DNA of 64,000 nucleotides from Flavisolibacter ginsenosidimutans. Its GTDB lineage: Bacteria; Bacteroidota; Bacteroidia; Chitinophagales; Chitinophagaceae. Below are positions 1 to 8,432 of the stretch, piece after piece. The translations under genes were made by a program, and so were the position numbers. The notes under the pieces were generated by a model, which did not search any database, was not told the DNA's origin, and saw only the letters and a list, made by a program, of their open reading frames with translations. The DNA is taken from contig NZ_CP042433.1 of NCBI RefSeq assembly GCF_007970805.1, positions 3,968,001 to 4,032,000 on the forward strand. The letters run 5' to 3'. How positions within the stretch are numbered: position 1 is the stretch's first letter; each line of letters begins with the position of its first letter.

Positions 1-62
1 TGTAGATCCAGTGGAAAGTCCCTCATGCGTTGCAAAGATGCAGGCGTTCAATGAGTACGTCT

Positions 63-1796
63 TTATTTGGAGGCATACTTGGTAGGTGCGCCAATGATTT
101 TTAGTGCGCCTACCAACATCGTTTTCCAAACCAGCATAAAAAAGCCGCCGGTGGGTTTGCGAATAAATTCCGCTTGTTCGCGGCGGGGCTCACCGCCTTT
201 TTTTGGGTTGTCGTTTTTAATCACAAGGATATTCGCAAGCAGCGATGTCACGTCTTTTTTATCCAGGCCTTTTTTCCCCTTGTCTTTTTCAAGAAGCGAA
301 AGTTTAAGGTCGTGATAAGTAATCAACACATCGCCGGAGGCTTTTTGTTCATCGCCACTTATTGTGGCTTCAGCGCCGTCTAAAAAACCTTTGTCCATGC
401 GCACCATCCCTAACGGCATCGCGAAAGAGTTAATGAGACGTCCGTCGAAACCCGGCGTTTTTATCTGCGCTTCAAACTTGCCGGTTCTGGCCCGTTGCAT
501 ATCAAATTTAAATCTTGCTTCCAGCGGTACTTTGTGCATAAACAGGGCCGAACCTTTTACCACCAAAGGGAGAGAGTTTTTGCTGTTCGAAAGCCTGCTT
601 GTATTTAGCGTTAAATCGTCCATGTACACGGTGCCGGTTTGTTGCGTCGCAGGATTGAACTCGGTGTACACGGCACCGAGCTTACGAACGGCGATTTTAC
701 CAACGTCAATTTTTAAGGGCAGTTTTATCAAAAGCTGATTGGGAAAATGGCCCATGCTGTTGTGTGCCGGTTTCGTGCGGTCAAGATATACGGAAAGTTT
801 TCCGCCGTCGAGAATGAGATTGTTTGCGGTTATTTCTTCGCCGTTTAGCAAAGTCCACCAATCCACGTTGGTAAGACGAACGTGCGGCAGCGAAAGCCCG
901 TACATTTCTTCGCTCCATTTTTGCCGCTTGGTGAATTCAGCTTTGCTGAGCGGCGAGGCATACGAAAAGTTGCTGATCTCTACGCGTTGCTCCGGAATGG
1001 TTGCGGTGGCCGCGTCCATCTTTAAAACATAAAGTCCGCCGGACACCGGCCGCACAAAATCACGAAAGGATACGGTTGCTTCTTTTGCGAACAAAAACCG
1101 GTTTTTGCGTTGCAACATAGAAGAGTCAATAAGCAGATCGTTCATGCGGATGGAAATGTTTTTCATTTGAATCGGCTCACTCTTCTTTGCGTCATTGTAA
1201 ACCGTAAGCTCGCCGTCTTCGATAAGAATCTTTTTAATCGAAAGCCTATCCATTTCTTTCAAGAAGCGTTGCAGAAAATCTTTTTTCTGTGTGCCTTTTG
1301 GTGAAGGCTTTGTGCGGTGAACGACGATAACGGGTTTGGTTAACTTAATCAGTGTGTAATCCATTTTCCGGCTTTTCAGCACATCGTCAAGGTTGATGCC
1401 TTCAATCACCAAATCATCAAACGAAGCCGTGATAACGTTTTCAGGTAGTTTGTCAAGCTTTTTAAGCGAATCCTGTTTGGCTTTGTCGGGCAAAAGTTTT
1501 ACGCCGTGCAAAACCACCGAAGACGCCAATACGTCAATACGCAAATCACCAACGGAAAGCGTGTACAAGCCGTTTGATGATTTCTTCAGCACTTGCTGTA
1601 TGCGTTGAACAAACAGAGGTCGCAGATCTACAACAGAAAGCTTTTTGCCGCCCAAACTGTCCACACGGGGCAAGACCTCGCCGGTTTTTTTTTCTTCTTT
1701 CTGAACGGAGGATTGCAGTGAAAAACGCAAGAACAAGTATGCACCGATTAAAACAACGCCGGGCACGAGAACGAGGAGCATAAGTTTTCTGCGCAT
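63..1796 (-). CDS. Membrane-anchored AsmA/DUF748-like envelope protein
   Basis: A 577-residue protein with one N-terminal hydrophobic segment (about residues 4-24) and then a long hydrophilic, beta-rich region. This looks like an inner-membrane anchor holding a large periplasmic domain. The layout of repeated short amphipathic strands (for example 'LVIEGINLDDVL', 'KKILIEDGELTVYN', 'IKMKNISIRMND'-like stretches) resembles AsmA/DUF748-type proteins, which are linked to lipid transport or outer-membrane homeostasis. The specific role is unknown. The ATG lies directly before the basic hydrophobic anchor, so the start is convincing. It is a single gene, and the next gene upstream on the same strand belongs to another unit. 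The family call is tentative. Confidence 0.6.
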   Translation of the reverse strand: MRRKLMLLVLVPGVVLIGAYLFLRFSLQSSVQKEEKKTGEVLPRVDSLGGKKLSVVDLRPLFVQRIQQVLKKSSNGLYTLSVGDLRIDVLASSVVLHGVKLLPDKAKQDSLKKLDKLPENVITASFDDLVIEGINLDDVLKSRKMDYTLIKLTKPVIVVHRTKPSPKGTQKKDFLQRFLKEMDRLSIKKILIEDGELTVYNDAKKSEPIQMKNISIRMNDLLIDSSMLQRKNRFLFAKEATVSFRDFVRPVSGGLYVLKMDAATATIPEQRVEISNFSYASPLSKAEFTKRQKWSEEMYGLSLPHVRLTNVDWWTLLNGEEITANNLILDGGKLSVYLDRTKPAHNSMGHFPNQLLIKLPLKIDVGKIAVRKLGAVYTEFNPATQQTGTVYMDDLTLNTSRLSNSKNSLPLVVKGSALFMHKVPLEARFKFDMQRARTGKFEAQIKTPGFDGRLINSFAMPLGMVRMDKGFLDGAEATISGDEQKASGDVLITYHDLKLSLLEKDKGKKGLDKKDVTSLLANILVIKNDNPKKGGEPRREQAEFIRKPTGGFFMLVWKTMLVGALKIIGAPTKYASK

Positions 1797-1876
1797 AAGC
1801 TATTAAACAGACAAAAGCTGAGCCAAGCAAGACGTGGAAAGAAGCCAGGCCTCCTTCCACGATTTTTACAAAACAA

Positions 1877-1899
1877 AAAGCAGGCGCGAAGCCTGCTTT
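1877..1899 (-). terminator. Hairpin terminator downstream of the NTF2-like lipoprotein gene
   Basis: A 9-bp perfect stem (AAAGCAGGC / GCCTGCTTT) with a 5-nt loop. It is flanked by A/T runs and lies 20 bp past the stop codon of the minus-strand gene at 1920-2486. The U-rich tract on the minus strand (TTTTTGTTTTG) fits rho-independent termination of that gene. Confidence 0.75.
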
Positions 1900-1919
1900 G
1901 CAAAAGAGTTGTTTGTTTA

Positions 1920-2486
1920 TTACTTCATACCAACGGCAGCGTTCACTGGCGCCCGGTCAATGTACATGACGGTGCGGTCAACCTTGTTGTCGTTGTTGTA
2001 ATGATAATCGTGGTGCACCCAAAACTGAAGCGCCTTTCCGTTTTTGTATTTCACGTTTACCTGGTACCAATTGAGCAGCCACACGCCGGGCATGTCGGGG
2101 CCGCGTTGCGGCGTATTTACTTTTATGGGCAGCCAAATGTCGTTGCTGAAGTGGAGGCTTTCAATAACATTCTTGCGCCGGTTCGTCCAATAATCGGTGA
2201 TGGCTTTTTTACCCGCAAGGCTATCGCCGTTTGACCAAGAGTACACCGCGTTGTCGGCAAAATTAGCGACCCATTTGTCCACATCGCCATTCTCCATTTG
2301 CATCATCATTTGTTTTCCCATGTCCGTGTATTTGGCGTCGGCAAATTCAGCTTGCGGCGGTTTGTTATCAGCCGTGGTGGTTGCGGTTTTCACCATCGGT
2401 GTAGCCGCGGGTTCGGTGGTGGTTTTGTTGTCCTTGCACGAATAAAGAACAACGAACGAAAGAAGGGGAAGAAGAGCTTTTTGCAT
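1920..2486 (-). CDS. NTF2/SnoaL-like lipoprotein
   Basis: A 188-residue protein with a lipoprotein signal: a hydrophobic stretch ends in the lipobox LYSC, making Cys17 the predicted lipidated residue. A Thr/Ala/Pro-rich linker follows (about 20-45). The rest (about 50-180) looks like a cone-shaped NTF2/SnoaL fold: an initial helix ('GKQMMMQMENGDVDKW'), the typical 'FADNAVYSW' strand, and paired late strands containing 'FWVHHDYHY'. Such domains bind small ligands or act as simple enzymes; the substrate here is unknown. It is probably monocistronic, with a terminator just downstream. Confidence 0.7.
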   Translation of the reverse strand: MQKALLPLLSFVVLYSCKDNKTTTEPAATPMVKTATTTADNKPPQAEFADAKYTDMGKQMMMQMENGDVDKWVANFADNAVYSWSNGDSLAGKKAITDYWTNRRKNVIESLHFSNDIWLPIKVNTPQRGPDMPGVWLLNWYQVNVKYKNGKALQFWVHHDYHYNNDNKVDRTVMYIDRAPVNAAVGMK

Positions 2487-2609
2487 ACATTGTTTTTTAA
2501 CGGTGAAGAAATGAGGGCGGAAGTTTTGATAGAAGCGGAGACGTGCTTTTCGGAGGGGTAATTAAAGGTAAGCATTTCGGCAAAGGAATTCAACCGGCGT
2601 AAAAGCAAA

Positions 2610-2629
2610 AGCCCCGCACCGGCGGGGCT
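2610..2629 (-). terminator. GC-rich hairpin terminator of the 129-aa secreted protein gene
   Basis: A perfect 8-bp stem AGCCCCGC / GCGGGGCT with a 4-nt loop. On the minus strand it is followed by a T-rich stretch (TTTTGCTTTT). It sits 22 bp beyond the stop codon of the gene at 2652-3041. Confidence 0.8.
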
Positions 2630-2651
2630 GATTTTAAACATTGTGTACGGA

Positions 2652-3041
2652 TTACCAACGCCGGTTGTTCTGCGGGTATCGGTCGTCGTACCGGCGGTTA
2701 CCGTTGCGGTAGCGATCCCACACTTCGCGAATGGCGTTGCGGCGCTGGTCTTCAAGGCGGCGGATCTGGTAGTCTTTTTCCATAGGACGTAACCAGCGGT
2801 CGTATTGCACGCGGCGGATTTGCTGGTCGAAATCGCGGTTGATGCGCTCAATCATCCGGTCACGTTCGCGTTCACTCATCGAGTTGCCGTATCGAACGTT
2901 GTTGTCGTAAGGCCGGTCGTCATTTCGGCCCAGAACCACGTCACGCGAATCGTAGCGGCCATCGGGGTACGTACGGGACGGTTGTGCGTTAGCAACAACC
3001 ACGGCGCCCAAAACAATCATCAGTGTAAAGATTTTTTTCAT
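2652..3041 (-). CDS. Small secreted Arg/Asp-rich protein of unknown function
   Basis: A 129-residue protein with a clean Sec signal peptide (MKKIFTLMIVLGAVVVANA, cleavage near residue 19-20). The mature part is dominated by Arg, Asp, Tyr and Asn. A central charged helical section (about 55-105, 'ERERDRMIERINRDFDQQI' followed by 'RRLEDQRRNAIREVW') could form a coiled coil, and the tail is Arg/Tyr/Asn-rich. No enzymatic motif is visible. The composition suggests an envelope-associated structural or polyanion-binding protein, which is inference only. Confidence 0.75.
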   Translation of the reverse strand: MKKIFTLMIVLGAVVVANAQPSRTYPDGRYDSRDVVLGRNDDRPYDNNVRYGNSMSERERDRMIERINRDFDQQIRRVQYDRWLRPMEKDYQIRRLEDQRRNAIREVWDRYRNGNRRYDDRYPQNNRRW

Positions 3042-3186
3042 GGTAAATGAGGATTTAATTGTTATGCTTATTGAGAAACCAAAGAGCTTTCGGTGTTTAA
3101 CCGGCTTTGGTTAAGAAAAGCACAACGTTGCGACTGTTAACGGCGTTCACAAATTTGTTTGCATCGGACCGGCACAAGCCTTTCCC

Positions 3187-3194
3187 TATTTTTG
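3187..3194 (+). promoter_or_regulatory. Bacteroidota -7 promoter element (TATTTTTG)
   Basis: An exact match to the Bacteroidota primary-sigma -7 consensus TAnnTTTG, 19 bp before the ATG of the cystathionine gamma-synthase-like gene. TTTG sequences occur upstream (3154-3161), but the spacing of about 25 nt or more is longer than ideal for a -33 box. Confidence 0.55.
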
Positions 3195-3213
3195 CCCTTC
3201 ATAAAATGATTGC

Positions 3214-4353
3214 ATGAAGACAGGAACCAAATTCATTCACGCCGGCGCCGAACCCGATCCAAGCACCGGTGCGATTATGACGCCGATTTACCAGACCTCT
3301 ACCTATGTGCAGGAAGCACCCGCGCAAAACAAAGGCTATGAATATGCCCGCAGTCAAAACCCCACGCGAACGGCGCTGGAAAAGGCTTACGCCGAAATCG
3401 AGAACGGGAAGTTTGGCCTCGCCTTCAGCAGCGGCGTGGCGGCTACCGATGCTGTGATTAAATTATTGTCGCCGGGCGATGAAGTGATTTGCGGCAATGA
3501 CATGTACGGCGGTACCTATCGCTTGTTCACCAAAGTGTTTCAAAAGTTCGGCATTAAATTTCATTACGTTGACATGCAGGACGTAAAAAATATTGCCGTT
3601 GCAATCAACGAAAATACGAAGCTTGTTTGGGCCGAAACGCCCACCAATCCGTTGATGAACATCTGCGACATTGAGGCTATTGCATCGTTAACAAAAGCAA
3701 AGAATATTTTGCTTTGCGTGGACAACACCTTCGCTTCGCCATACTTGCAAAACCCGCTTGACCTGGGTGCCGACATTGTGATGCACTCGGCTACAAAATA
3801 TCTCGGCGGTCACAGCGACGTGATACAAGGTGCGTTGATGATGAACGACCAAAAGCTGCGCGACGAACTTTATTTTATTCAAAAAAGTTGCGGTGCCGTG
3901 CCCGGACCAATGGATTGCTTTTTGGTTTTGCGCGGCATTAAAACATTGCACCTGCGCATGCAGCGTCACAGCGAGAACGGAAGAAAGATTGCCGAATGGC
4001 TGCGCAAGCATCCAAAAGTTGAAAGAGTTTATTGGTGCGGTTTTGAAGATCATCCGAACTATGCCGTTGCCAAAAAACAGATGCGTGACTTTGGCGGCAT
4101 GATGAGTTTTGAATTGAAGAACGACAGCGTGGATGAAGCCAAACGTGTGTTGTCATCTACCAAACTTTTTTCATTGGCCGAAAGTTTAGGTGGCGTGGAA
4201 TCGCTCATCAATCATCCCGCAACAATGACGCATGCTTCAATACCGAGAGAAGAACGCATAAAGAACGGCTTAAGCGACTCGCTCATTCGCTTAAGTGTGG
4301 GTGTGGAAGACGCGGACGATTTGATTGACGATCTGAACCGGGCAATCGGTTAA
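3214..4353 (+). CDS. metB: Cystathionine gamma-synthase/gamma-lyase family PLP enzyme
   Basis: A 379-residue member of the Cys/Met-metabolism PLP-dependent (gamma-family) enzymes of methionine/cysteine trans-sulfuration. Visible hallmarks are the cofactor-phosphate motif 'YARSQNPTR' (44-52), 'FSSGVAAT' (71-78), the 'ETPTNP' substrate loop (141-146), 'VDNTFASP' (169-176) and the Schiff-base lysine K195 in 'HSATKYLGGH'. The C-terminal 'SLGGVESL..HPATMTH' and 'LIRLSVGVED' motifs complete the fold, and the length matches the family. Synthase, gamma-lyase and related activities cannot be separated by eye, so the symbol is the closest label and not proof. A promoter element lies 19 bp upstream, and the DUF1569-like gene follows after 11 bp. 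Confidence 0.88.
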   Translation: MKTGTKFIHAGAEPDPSTGAIMTPIYQTSTYVQEAPAQNKGYEYARSQNPTRTALEKAYAEIENGKFGLAFSSGVAATDAVIKLLSPGDEVICGNDMYGGTYRLFTKVFQKFGIKFHYVDMQDVKNIAVAINENTKLVWAETPTNPLMNICDIEAIASLTKAKNILLCVDNTFASPYLQNPLDLGADIVMHSATKYLGGHSDVIQGALMMNDQKLRDELYFIQKSCGAVPGPMDCFLVLRGIKTLHLRMQRHSENGRKIAEWLRKHPKVERVYWCGFEDHPNYAVAKKQMRDFGGMMSFELKNDSVDEAKRVLSSTKLFSLAESLGGVESLINHPATMTHASIPREERIKNGLSDSLIRLSVGVEDADDLIDDLNRAIG

Positions 4354-4364
4354 ATCATTTGTGT

Positions 4365-4817
4365 ATGAGAAAAAGTTTGTTGGACAAGGAATGCGGCGAA
4401 ACACTTGTTCGCCGCATTCAAAAATTACAACCAGATTCTGCGCCACTTTGGGGCCGCATGAACGCCACCGAAATGCTGCTGCACATGAATCGTGTACACG
4501 AACAGTTGCTGAATACGCCACCGGTAAAAAAGGGAACAAGTCTCAGACAATACATCGGCCGCTGGTTATTTTTATACCTTGTTCCCGGCTTTCCAAAAAA
4601 TGCCCGCACGCCCAAACGTAACGATACCAAAGGACAAATAGATGCTTCCGCTTTTGAAGAACAAAAGCAAAAATTTATTGCGCTTATTCAGCGTTTCCCG
4701 CACCATCAACAATCCATTGAACTGCCCCATCCTTATTTCGGCGACCTGAATACAAAGCAATGGGGTTTTGCCGGCTATAAACACGCGAATCATCACCTGC
4801 GCCAATTCGGAGTGTAA
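4365..4817 (+). CDS. DUF1569/DinB-like four-helix protein
   Basis: A 150-residue cytoplasmic protein starting at the ATG giving 'MRKSLLDKECG'; a TTG two codons upstream is less likely. Histidines in 'LLHMNRVHE' (about residues 41-49) and the C-terminal 'HANHHLRQFGV' match the metal-binding pattern of the DinB-like/DUF1569 superfamily, whose members are often thiol-dependent transferases or have no known activity. The gene follows the PLP enzyme by 11 bp and is probably co-transcribed. Function is unknown. Confidence 0.7.
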   Translation: MRKSLLDKECGETLVRRIQKLQPDSAPLWGRMNATEMLLHMNRVHEQLLNTPPVKKGTSLRQYIGRWLFLYLVPGFPKNARTPKRNDTKGQIDASAFEEQKQKFIALIQRFPHHQQSIELPHPYFGDLNTKQWGFAGYKHANHHLRQFGV

Positions 4818-4913
4818 GGACTCGTGGCATTCATCCGTCCAAATCCGTCATTCGTCAGCAACGATTTTTGAAAGTCTTCTTTCCCTAGCAGTTTTGGCTT
4901 TCAAATTTTTGTT

Positions 4914-5048
4914 ATGCCCAAACTTCTTCCAATCCTTGTAATTATTATCCTTGTAGCCTTGCTTCCACTGGTTGCGAAAGAAGCGACCGGCTTGCGCAAG
5001 GCTAAACCCGCGTTCATTGGCAACCCTGTTTTTGTGCTTAACCAATAA
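4914..5048 (+). CDS. Small single-pass membrane protein (44 aa)
   Basis: This short reading frame encodes MPKLLPILVIIILVALLPLV followed by a basic tail of about 24 residues. That is one strong transmembrane helix and a Lys/Arg-rich end. It ends 4 bp before the next membrane-protein start, as expected for the first gene of the sensor-kinase operon. No homologue is recognised. The hydrophobic run, tight spacing and lack of a better frame support it. An opposite-strand frame over the same stretch is judged a shadow. Confidence 0.5.
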   Translation: MPKLLPILVIIILVALLPLVAKEATGLRKAKPAFIGNPVFVLNQ

Positions 5049-5052
5049 ACGT

Positions 5053-5487
5053 ATGTTGACCCTTGCTTTCATTTCGCAAATTCTTTTGCTGCTTTTTCAC
5101 CAGGCAACAACGTTGTTTGATTTTTATCCTTTCAACAACGTGCGACACTATACGCTGAAAGAAAGAGTAAGCGAATGTTGCGTGAACGGGCTCTTAATGG
5201 TGGCGCCGGTTGTTGGCTTTGTAGCGCAGTTGAAATGGCTGATGACAGCATCGTTGGTCATTTATCCCACGCTGCTGGTTGGTGAGTATCTGAGCTGGTG
5301 GCAACCTTATTTCTTTGGCACTTCGGAAGGCTGGCAAAAGGTTTATGATCGCTTGTTTAAAAACACTATCGTTGTTTTACCGCCCCTTAAAAACAATCCG
5401 GTTCCCAATCTGGAACACACCGTTCTTCACTTGCTCACGCTGGCTGCTACGGTTTTCACATACATCGCTTATTTTACGCCGCGTTGA
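5053..5487 (+). CDS. Multi-pass membrane protein of unknown function in a sensor-kinase operon
   Basis: A 144-residue protein with hydrophobic segments near residues 1-20, 50-75 and 118-140. A loop carries aromatic residues ('GEYLSWWQPYFFG', about 79-91). The ATG at 5053 is preferred over upstream in-frame codons that would add a basic, non-hydrophobic leader. Its TGA overlaps the TTG start of the downstream kinase, implying translational coupling. The conserved-looking 'NLEHTVLHLL' near the C terminus is not tied to a named family. A role in sensing with the adjacent kinases is plausible from position only. Confidence 0.65.
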   Translation: MLTLAFISQILLLLFHQATTLFDFYPFNNVRHYTLKERVSECCVNGLLMVAPVVGFVAQLKWLMTASLVIYPTLLVGEYLSWWQPYFFGTSEGWQKVYDRLFKNTIVVLPPLKNNPVPNLEHTVLHLLTLAATVFTYIAYFTPR

Positions 5488-6536
5488 AAACAAAACCTTT
5501 TTATAAAAGCGTTCACTTTCTTTTCATCGGCAGCGGTTTGCTGCTGAATTTTTTGCTGATGGTGATGTACAGTTACATCAACAACGGCAAGCCTTTTATC
5601 CCGCTCTATGCCTTCGGCGAATTTTACACCCAAGGCTGGCCCATCATGCTGCAAACCTTTGTGATTTTGTACCTGCTCTATTACACCATCAAATACTTCA
5701 ACAAAAAATACAGTTACAACCCCAACGGCTTTGAGCGTTTTTTGCGGGAGATGTTGTTTATGCTGCTCGTGGGCTTTTGCATTATGGAAGCCTTTCGCTG
5801 GGTGTTTATGACCTACATGGTAGTGCCCGAAGACGATCCCGCTTTTTTAGAACGCAAGCTCAAAATGATTCTCACCATTGACCTTACGTTCCTGATTGTG
5901 ATTTATGCATTCATGACTTCCTTTCGCATCTTTCGCTACCTGCAACAAAAGAACATTGAAGTGGCACGATGGCAACGCGAGTACACGCAGTCGCAATTTG
6001 AAGCCGTAAAGAATCAGCTCAATCCGCATTTTCTTTTCAACAGTTTGAACGCATTGAGCTCATTGGTTTATGTAGATGCCGACCTGGCCGAAACCTTTAT
6101 CGAAAAGCTTTCCAAATCTTACCGCTATCTGTTGGAGCAACGCAGCAAGGAAACTGTTCCGCTGAAAGAAGAATTGCAATTTCTCGACTCTTTTCTTTAC
6201 CTGACGGAACAACGCTTTGGCAAAAAATTGCAGGTGAAACTTGAAAACATCGCGGCAAACGGATACGAAGTGCCGCCGCACACGCTGCTGATTGTGATGG
6301 AGCATATCTTGCAAAACAACGGCATGTCGGCGGCGAAGCCTTTGCGCATTCTTGTTGCGCGGAAAGAAGGGAAACTTCTTGTTGAATATTCGGATCAACC
6401 GAAGAACGAAGCGCCGGAGCAAAGCCCGCAGTTTGCTTACTTGCAGGAGCAATTCCGGTTTTTAAAAGGCGAAGAAATTTCATCTGCAGTTGGCGACAAA
6501 ACCGTTCAACTCACGATCCCTTTAATCAAGAAGTGA
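5484..6536 (+). CDS. LytS-type sensor kinase with degenerate ATPase domain (likely pseudokinase)
   Basis: A 350-residue protein starting at TTG (5484-5486) that overlaps the upstream stop. About four transmembrane helices occupy residues 8-155, and a short helical linker leads to a His_kinase domain with the phosphoacceptor motif 'NPHFLFNSLNALSSL' (His182). The ATP-binding half is eroded. The N-box Asn found in the next paralogue (Asn271) is His274 here ('VMEHILQNN'), and the glycine-rich G box is absent, replaced by 'SPQFAYLQEQFRFL'. It probably cannot bind ATP normally and may act as a phosphoacceptor partner or regulator of the next kinase. Its TGA overlaps the GTG start of that kinase. 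Confidence 0.8.
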   Translation: MKTKPFYKSVHFLFIGSGLLLNFLLMVMYSYINNGKPFIPLYAFGEFYTQGWPIMLQTFVILYLLYYTIKYFNKKYSYNPNGFERFLREMLFMLLVGFCIMEAFRWVFMTYMVVPEDDPAFLERKLKMILTIDLTFLIVIYAFMTSFRIFRYLQQKNIEVARWQREYTQSQFEAVKNQLNPHFLFNSLNALSSLVYVDADLAETFIEKLSKSYRYLLEQRSKETVPLKEELQFLDSFLYLTEQRFGKKLQVKLENIAANGYEVPPHTLLIVMEHILQNNGMSAAKPLRILVARKEGKLLVEYSDQPKNEAPEQSPQFAYLQEQFRFLKGEEISSAVGDKTVQLTIPLIKK

Positions 6537-7579
6537 AAGAAGCACTGACCATACAAAAAACGATTTCGCCGTTCAAGTTAACGCTGACGGTTATCCTTAT
6601 CGTTAGCTTTTTCTACCCGGTGTTCTTTGCTTACATTGACCACGAACTGACGGTGAAAGTGTTGGCGAGAGAATGGATTTTCACCGCCGTCAGGCTTACG
6701 GGCATCGGGTTGATTGCACACGGCGTCATTCGGTTGAACAACGCGGTGTTCAAAGGCTTCAAACCCGCGTGGCTGCGCTATCCCGTTGAAATCATCCTCA
6801 TTCTATTTTGCACGTACTGGTTTCTCTTCGGCTTTGTTAAATACATTGACAGTCCGCTGACGGGCAGCAATCCCGCCGATCCGAATCTTTGGACTTTTCG
6901 CCGCTACATTGGTTTGTACATGCTCGGCACCATTTTCATCTATACGTTTTTATCGGGGCTAAACATTTATCAGGTTGCGCGGCAGAAAGAAGCGCAGGCC
7001 GAACAGTTGCAACGCGAGTTTGCACAAGTGCGTTTGCAGGCTTTGAAAAGTCAGGTGAATCCGCATTTTCTTTTCAACAGTTTAAGCGTGCTGTCTTCGC
7101 TTGTTCACGTCAGTGCGGAAACATCGGAGCAATTTATTCATTACCTGGCCAAAGCTTATCGCTATATTTTGGAGCAAAAAGAACTGGATCTTGTCAGCCT
7201 GAAAGAAGAGCTGGGTTTTCTGGATGCCTACTTTTTTTTGCTGCAAATCCGTTTTGAACAGAAAGTGAAATTGGAAAAGAATATTGATGCTGATGCCGAA
7301 GACCTCCGACTACCGCCACTGACCTTGCAGCTGTTGGTGGAGAACGCCGTAAAGCACAACAAAATGTCGGCGCAGGAACCGCTGGTGATAAAGGTTAGCG
7401 TGGCAGAAAGCAGTTTAATCGTTGAGAACAATCTTCGTCCGCGTGAACAAGCCGAAAGCTCGACGGGCATTGGGCTGGAGAACATTCGCAAACGTTACGC
7501 CATGCTCACCGAACGCAAGCCAATCATTGCGCAGACAAGCGAAATTTTTCGTGTGCAAATACCCTTGCTTAAAAAATAA
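6533..7579 (+). CDS. LytS/YehU-type sensor histidine kinase
   Basis: A 348-residue membrane kinase starting at GTG (6533) in a GTGA overlap with the preceding stop. Four predicted transmembrane helices cover about residues 15-150. The His_kinase domain contains 'NPHFLFNSLSVLSSL' (His178), an intact N box 'LLVENAVKHN' (Asn271) and a G box 'TGIGLENIRKRY' (Gly312, Gly314), so it should be catalytically competent. It is paralogous to the upstream gene throughout, indicating a tandem duplication. The LytTR regulator gene starts 3 bp downstream and is the obvious phosphotransfer partner. Confidence 0.9.
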   Translation: MKEALTIQKTISPFKLTLTVILIVSFFYPVFFAYIDHELTVKVLAREWIFTAVRLTGIGLIAHGVIRLNNAVFKGFKPAWLRYPVEIILILFCTYWFLFGFVKYIDSPLTGSNPADPNLWTFRRYIGLYMLGTIFIYTFLSGLNIYQVARQKEAQAEQLQREFAQVRLQALKSQVNPHFLFNSLSVLSSLVHVSAETSEQFIHYLAKAYRYILEQKELDLVSLKEELGFLDAYFFLLQIRFEQKVKLEKNIDADAEDLRLPPLTLQLLVENAVKHNKMSAQEPLVIKVSVAESSLIVENNLRPREQAESSTGIGLENIRKRYAMLTERKPIIAQTSEIFRVQIPLLKK

Positions 7580-7582
7580 ATC

Positions 7583-8344
7583 ATGAACGTTGTCATCATT
7601 GAAGACGAACACCTTTCGGCGCAACGGCTGGAAACGATGCTAAAAAAATACGATGCTTCAATTCAGGTGCTGGCCGAAATTCCATCGGTAGCCGAGGCCG
7701 TACAATGGTTCAAGGAAAACGAGAACCCGGACCTGGTGCTCATGGACATTCATCTTGAAGACGGCCAGAGTTTTTCCATTTTCGAACGCATCAACCTTGA
7801 CGTGCCGGTCATCTTTACCACTGCTTTTGACGAGTACACCATCCAGGCTTTTAAAGTCAACTCGGTTGACTATTTAATGAAGCCGTTGAACTATGATGAA
7901 TTGGTAAAGGCTATTGAAAAATACAAACGCATTCACGCCGAAAAAGAAGAAAGCGGTAAAAGCATCGAACAGCTTTTGCAATCGCTGCACAGGAAAGAAC
8001 CCGAATACAAAAGCCGTTTTTTAATTTCGATTGGTTCACGCTTAATGACGGTAGAAACAGAAGGCATCCAATACTTTTTTAGTGCCGATAAAATCACCTT
8101 TCTGGTAACAACGGACGGGCATCGTTATCCTGTTGATTTTAGTCTGGATAAATTAGCGGCGATGCTCAACCCAAAAGAATTTTACCGCATCAACCGGCAA
8201 ATGACGGTGAAGCTTTCTGCCATTGAAAACATTCATGTCTTTTCCAAGGGTCGCATCAAACTGGACCTGAATCCGCCGATGAAAGAAGATGTGTTTGTGA
8301 GTTTAGATAAGGTGGTGGAGTTTAAAGAATGGCTGGGCAAGTAA
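7583..8344 (+). CDS. LytTR-family response regulator
   Basis: A 253-residue regulator. The receiver domain (1-125) has acidic residues 'IIEDEH' (6-11), the phosphorylated Asp55 in 'LVLMDIHLEDG', the Thr/Ala switch in 'FTTAFDEYTIQAF', and Lys in 'YLMKPL'. The C-terminal LytTR DNA-binding domain (about 150-253) shows 'FLISIGSRLMTVETEGIQYF' and 'FYRINRQMTVKLSAI', typical of AlgR/AgrA/LytR. It ends the operon 4914-8344 and would be activated by the upstream kinase pair. The target genes are unknown. Confidence 0.92.
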   Translation: MNVVIIEDEHLSAQRLETMLKKYDASIQVLAEIPSVAEAVQWFKENENPDLVLMDIHLEDGQSFSIFERINLDVPVIFTTAFDEYTIQAFKVNSVDYLMKPLNYDELVKAIEKYKRIHAEKEESGKSIEQLLQSLHRKEPEYKSRFLISIGSRLMTVETEGIQYFFSADKITFLVTTDGHRYPVDFSLDKLAAMLNPKEFYRINRQMTVKLSAIENIHVFSKGRIKLDLNPPMKEDVFVSLDKVVEFKEWLGK

Positions 8345-8432
8345 GCATTCAGCATTCGCTATCCGTCATTCATCGGTTTTCGTTTTTTAAACATTTCGCG
8401 GCCCTTTCTCTTTGTGCTGTAAAACGCAGCGC

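Noticed and set aside
4848..5072. Minus-strand frame of 74 codons over the small membrane-protein gene
   Set aside because: It overlaps the plus-strand frame at 4914-5048, is very basic with no recognisable motif, and reads as the complement of the hydrophobic plus-strand gene.
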